Source: Chromera velia
Taxonomy: Eukaryota > Sar > Chromeraceae
Assembly: GCA_018398765.1 (NCBI GenBank)
Contig: JAHBMJ010000304.1
Span: forward strand, 1-20,000
Length of the DNA stretch: 20,000 nt
Direction: 5' to 3'
A program made the position numbers and the translations under genes. Below the pieces are notes generated by a model, which saw only the letters and a list, made by a program, of their open reading frames with translations, did not search any database and had not been told where the DNA came from. Position 1 is the first letter of the stretch; each line of letters begins with the position of its first letter. This document shows, piece by piece, positions 18,874 through 20,000 of this stretch.

Positions 18874-19837
18874 GTAACAATCCAAGAATACATACTTACA
18901 TACATACAGGGCCACTCCAGGCAATCACCCAATCGATCGATGCTCTCTGTGGTTGCACGAGAGACTTGACACTCAAGAGAGACAGAGAGAGAGAGGGAGA
19001 GGGAGAGACGAATGAAACCCCGTCGGAGTGGGAGACAGCCTCACAGTCAGACAGATTGTCAGTCGGTCAGTCAACCAGGAAACCACTCTCTCTCCTTTTA
19101 TGGTATGTGGGGCGCCCTCTCTTTCACCTACGCGTCTGCCACAGAAGCGTCTTGCCTTGCAATTCGTCCTCCTTCGTACACGCACAAAATTCATGGCGCT
19201 GCAGTCCTCTACATTCGTATACTCAAAAATATGCACGCACCTGTGTGCATATGCGTATACATTGGTTGTGACGGAGAGGTCACACACGTGCGTGCGCGGT
19301 CTCTCCTCGGCATGCAGGCACTCATACATACGCTCTGTTTCCCTGATTACATATTCATATCATCAATCTATCTGCATGCTTGCCATGGGTCGAGAAGAGG
19401 ACGAAGAACAGAACAGAATGGCAGGCAGACCTTTCAGACACGCACGTCTCCAGTGCCTCCTCGAACAAAGGGACTGCAAAGAGCTTGATGCCCTCTTCCT
19501 CTCTCAAATTCTTCAAGCTGCTCTTATTTTCTTCTTCTGTCTCTACCCCGCAGTCTGCTGGTGGGACAAGAGACGACCGCATAGAGTCCAGCAGAGGAAC
19601 CAGGAGTTCAACCGACTCAGCACCCCCAAGCACAGACGCGAATTGTTCCGACTCTTCCGCACTCACGCTGACTCGGGCTATCGGTCGTCCTCCTTTTCCA
19701 CTTCCCGCTCCCTTCTCTGAATTGAAACCACGCGACAGTGTCTCCGTCTCTCCCGTTTCCTCTTCGTTCAGGACGGACAACAGACGCCCCTCCAGAGCAC
19801 ACACAGAAAGGTGACTCTCCACACACACGACTGATAC
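11633..19837 (-). CDS. Large nine-exon gene, RGG-tailed protein of unknown family (5' partial)
   Basis: Exons in transcript order: 19837-19431, 18803-18491, 17362-16871, 16471-16390, 16004-15227, 14916-14639, 14158-14046, 13755-13168, 12462-11633 (TGA). That is at least about 1,290 codons. Every junction has GT donor and AG acceptor and the phases match (0, 2, 0, 0, 1, 2, 1, 0, 0). Only exon 2's donor is ambiguous, within a GTCTGTCTGT run. The start lies beyond the window. The protein has a helical, acidic N-part (exon 1), a Ser/Pro and basic part (exon 2), a Glu/Lys-rich low-complexity region (exon 3) and a Gly-rich segment (end of exon 5). A helical stretch is built from exons 6-8 ([20 protein letters not shown], then [13 protein letters not shown] and [13 protein letters not shown]). 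It ends in a long Pro/Gly/Arg region with RGG/RG repeats. RGG tails usually bind RNA or phase-separating partners; that role is inferred. In the last exon, 830 bases are one short of a multiple of three, at the G/N run. Confidence 0.75.
12474..12508 (-). repeat. ATTC tetranucleotide repeat near an acceptor
   Basis: About nine ATTC/GTTC units lie just before the acceptor of the last exon on the minus strand, inside the 705-base intron 13167-12463. Confidence 0.85.
12583..12840 (+). repeat. GA-rich (CT on sense strand) intronic tract
   Basis: Roughly 250 bases of GA repeats with scattered GC and CA interruptions, ending in CAGA units. On the transcribed sense (minus) strand it is a long polypyrimidine tract within intron 13167-12463. 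Such mirror-like homopurine tracts can form triplex DNA. The long Arg-Glu or Ser-Leu frames over it are artefacts. Confidence 0.9.
13797..13876 (-). repeat. CCAT tetranucleotide repeat in intron
   Basis: About 19 CCAT units with a few G or T variants lie in the intron 14045-13756, shortly before the acceptor TTTTCAG of exon 8. Reading through it on the minus strand gives WMDG repeats that are not coding. Confidence 0.9.
14571..14612 (-). repeat. CAGG/CAGT repeat in intron
   Basis: GCAGGCAG and CAGTCAGT units lie in the intron 14638-14159, immediately after the strong donor GTGAGT of exon 6. They read as CCTG/ACTG on the sense strand, like the intronic repeats elsewhere in this gene. Confidence 0.75.
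14962..14982. repeat. CA dinucleotide repeat
   Basis: A short CA run lies in intron 15226-14917. It reads as GT repeats on the gene's sense strand, upstream of the acceptor of exon 6. Confidence 0.8.
17497..17824. repeat. 61-bp tandem repeat array, about 5.4 copies
   Basis: Units start at 17497, 17558, 17619, 17680 and 17741, each 61 bp and nearly identical, followed by a diverged partial copy from 17802. Each unit is itself a double: two related halves both beginning ATGAGAAAAGGGA, one with ACGTCAAATAAAAAAA and the other with AGTCACGC. The array lies in the large intron between exons 2 and 3 of the minus-strand gene. On the sense strand it adds a periodic pyrimidine-rich tract ahead of the exon 3 acceptor. 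Confidence 0.95.
17825..18490 (-). other. Remainder of large intron, no exon seen
   Basis: The sequence between the tandem array and exon 2 of the minus-strand gene has CATT and CAGG/CAGA microsatellites (17990-18002 and 18365-18400). A 61-codon open frame (18459-18274) looks intronic. A small exon could be hidden, because the exon 2 donor phase is the one uncertain link of the gene. Confidence 0.45.
18491..18803 (-). CDS. Exon 2 of the large minus-strand gene
   Basis: The acceptor AATTCTGCAG precedes CGTGCC, in phase 2 with the preceding exon (AG plus C gives Ser). It encodes an acidic helix ([16 protein letters not shown]), a basic patch ([12 protein letters not shown]) and a Ser/Pro-rich part. 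The donor is either GTCAGT at 18498 (phase 1) or GTCTGT at 18490 (phase 0). Only the second matches exon 3. Confidence 0.65.
18836..18870. repeat. CA dinucleotide repeat
   Basis: About 17 CA units, immediately followed by TGTGT. It lies in intron 19430-18804 about 30 bases before the acceptor TTCTGCAG of exon 2, on the gene's sense strand a GT repeat. Confidence 0.9.
19431..19837 (-). CDS. First visible exon of the large minus-strand gene
   Basis: The acceptor CCTTCAG precedes GTATCA, and the donor GAAAG|GTCTGC lies at 19430. It encodes about 135 residues with helical, acidic character ([40 protein letters not shown]). No domain is recognised. Upstream, an acceptor-like TTTTTTCAG near 19957 may mark another short exon, but no complete one could be drawn inside the window. 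Confidence 0.7.
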
Positions 19838-20000
19838 CTGAAGGAACGCACTCACAAGAGAGGAAGGCAGCAAGGAAGGAAGAAGGAAACGAAGGGTCAA
19901 ATTAAACTGACAGACAGACAGACCAACATGACACGACACGGACCTTCTGTCCTGAAAAAAGCAGTACAAGCACACTTGCAGACGCACGCCAAAAGAGATC

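Overview
The window is nuclear DNA of a eukaryote. There are no bacterial operons, and coding sequence is broken into short exons with GT/AG borders. Introns are strongly pyrimidine-rich on the sense strand and full of microsatellites (TTCC, GT, CT, CCAT, CAGG). This style, with poly-G runs and transposon remnants, suggests an intron-rich protist, possibly a chromerid alga such as Chromera velia. That name is an inference from style, not a match.

Left part (1-6990), plus strand. A putative six-exon gene of unknown function lies at about 579-3474. It is followed by a well supported gene at 3916-6164 coding for N-terminal ankyrin repeats, a charged coiled-coil stretch and a C-terminal CCCH zinc finger. 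The finger is assembled across a 502-nt intron. The ankyrin-CCCH gene carries at least two single-base reading-frame breaks, so it is either mis-sequenced in short runs or decaying. The two genes could be one, because a phase-compatible splice (3434 to 3933) would join them.

Middle part (about 7000-11600) is visibly AT-richer and gene-poor. It holds a 37-bp alternating GT/GC tract, a 13-bp tandem repeat, an 851-bp element with 23-bp perfect terminal inverted repeats, a pair of diverged direct repeats of about 60 bp next to small ORFs, and a 701-bp hAT-type element with a perfect 8-bp target duplication. A diverged 50-bp sequence occurs near both edges of the block (7843 and 11421).

Right part (11633-19837), minus strand. 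Nine exons chain together with compatible phases into one gene of at least about 1,290 codons. Its 5' end lies outside the window and it ends in an RGG/RG-rich tail. Only the G-run containing the N at 12239 breaks the frame, again by one base. I do not recognise the family; the tail and low-complexity regions suggest an RNA-associated protein. Introns contain a 61-bp tandem array and long GA/CT tracts. An 11-base GC-rich word recurs eight times in its exons.

Both well supported genes (CCCH finger, RGG tail) look RNA-related, but the sequence does not show that they act together. I saw no tRNA, rRNA or CRISPR array.
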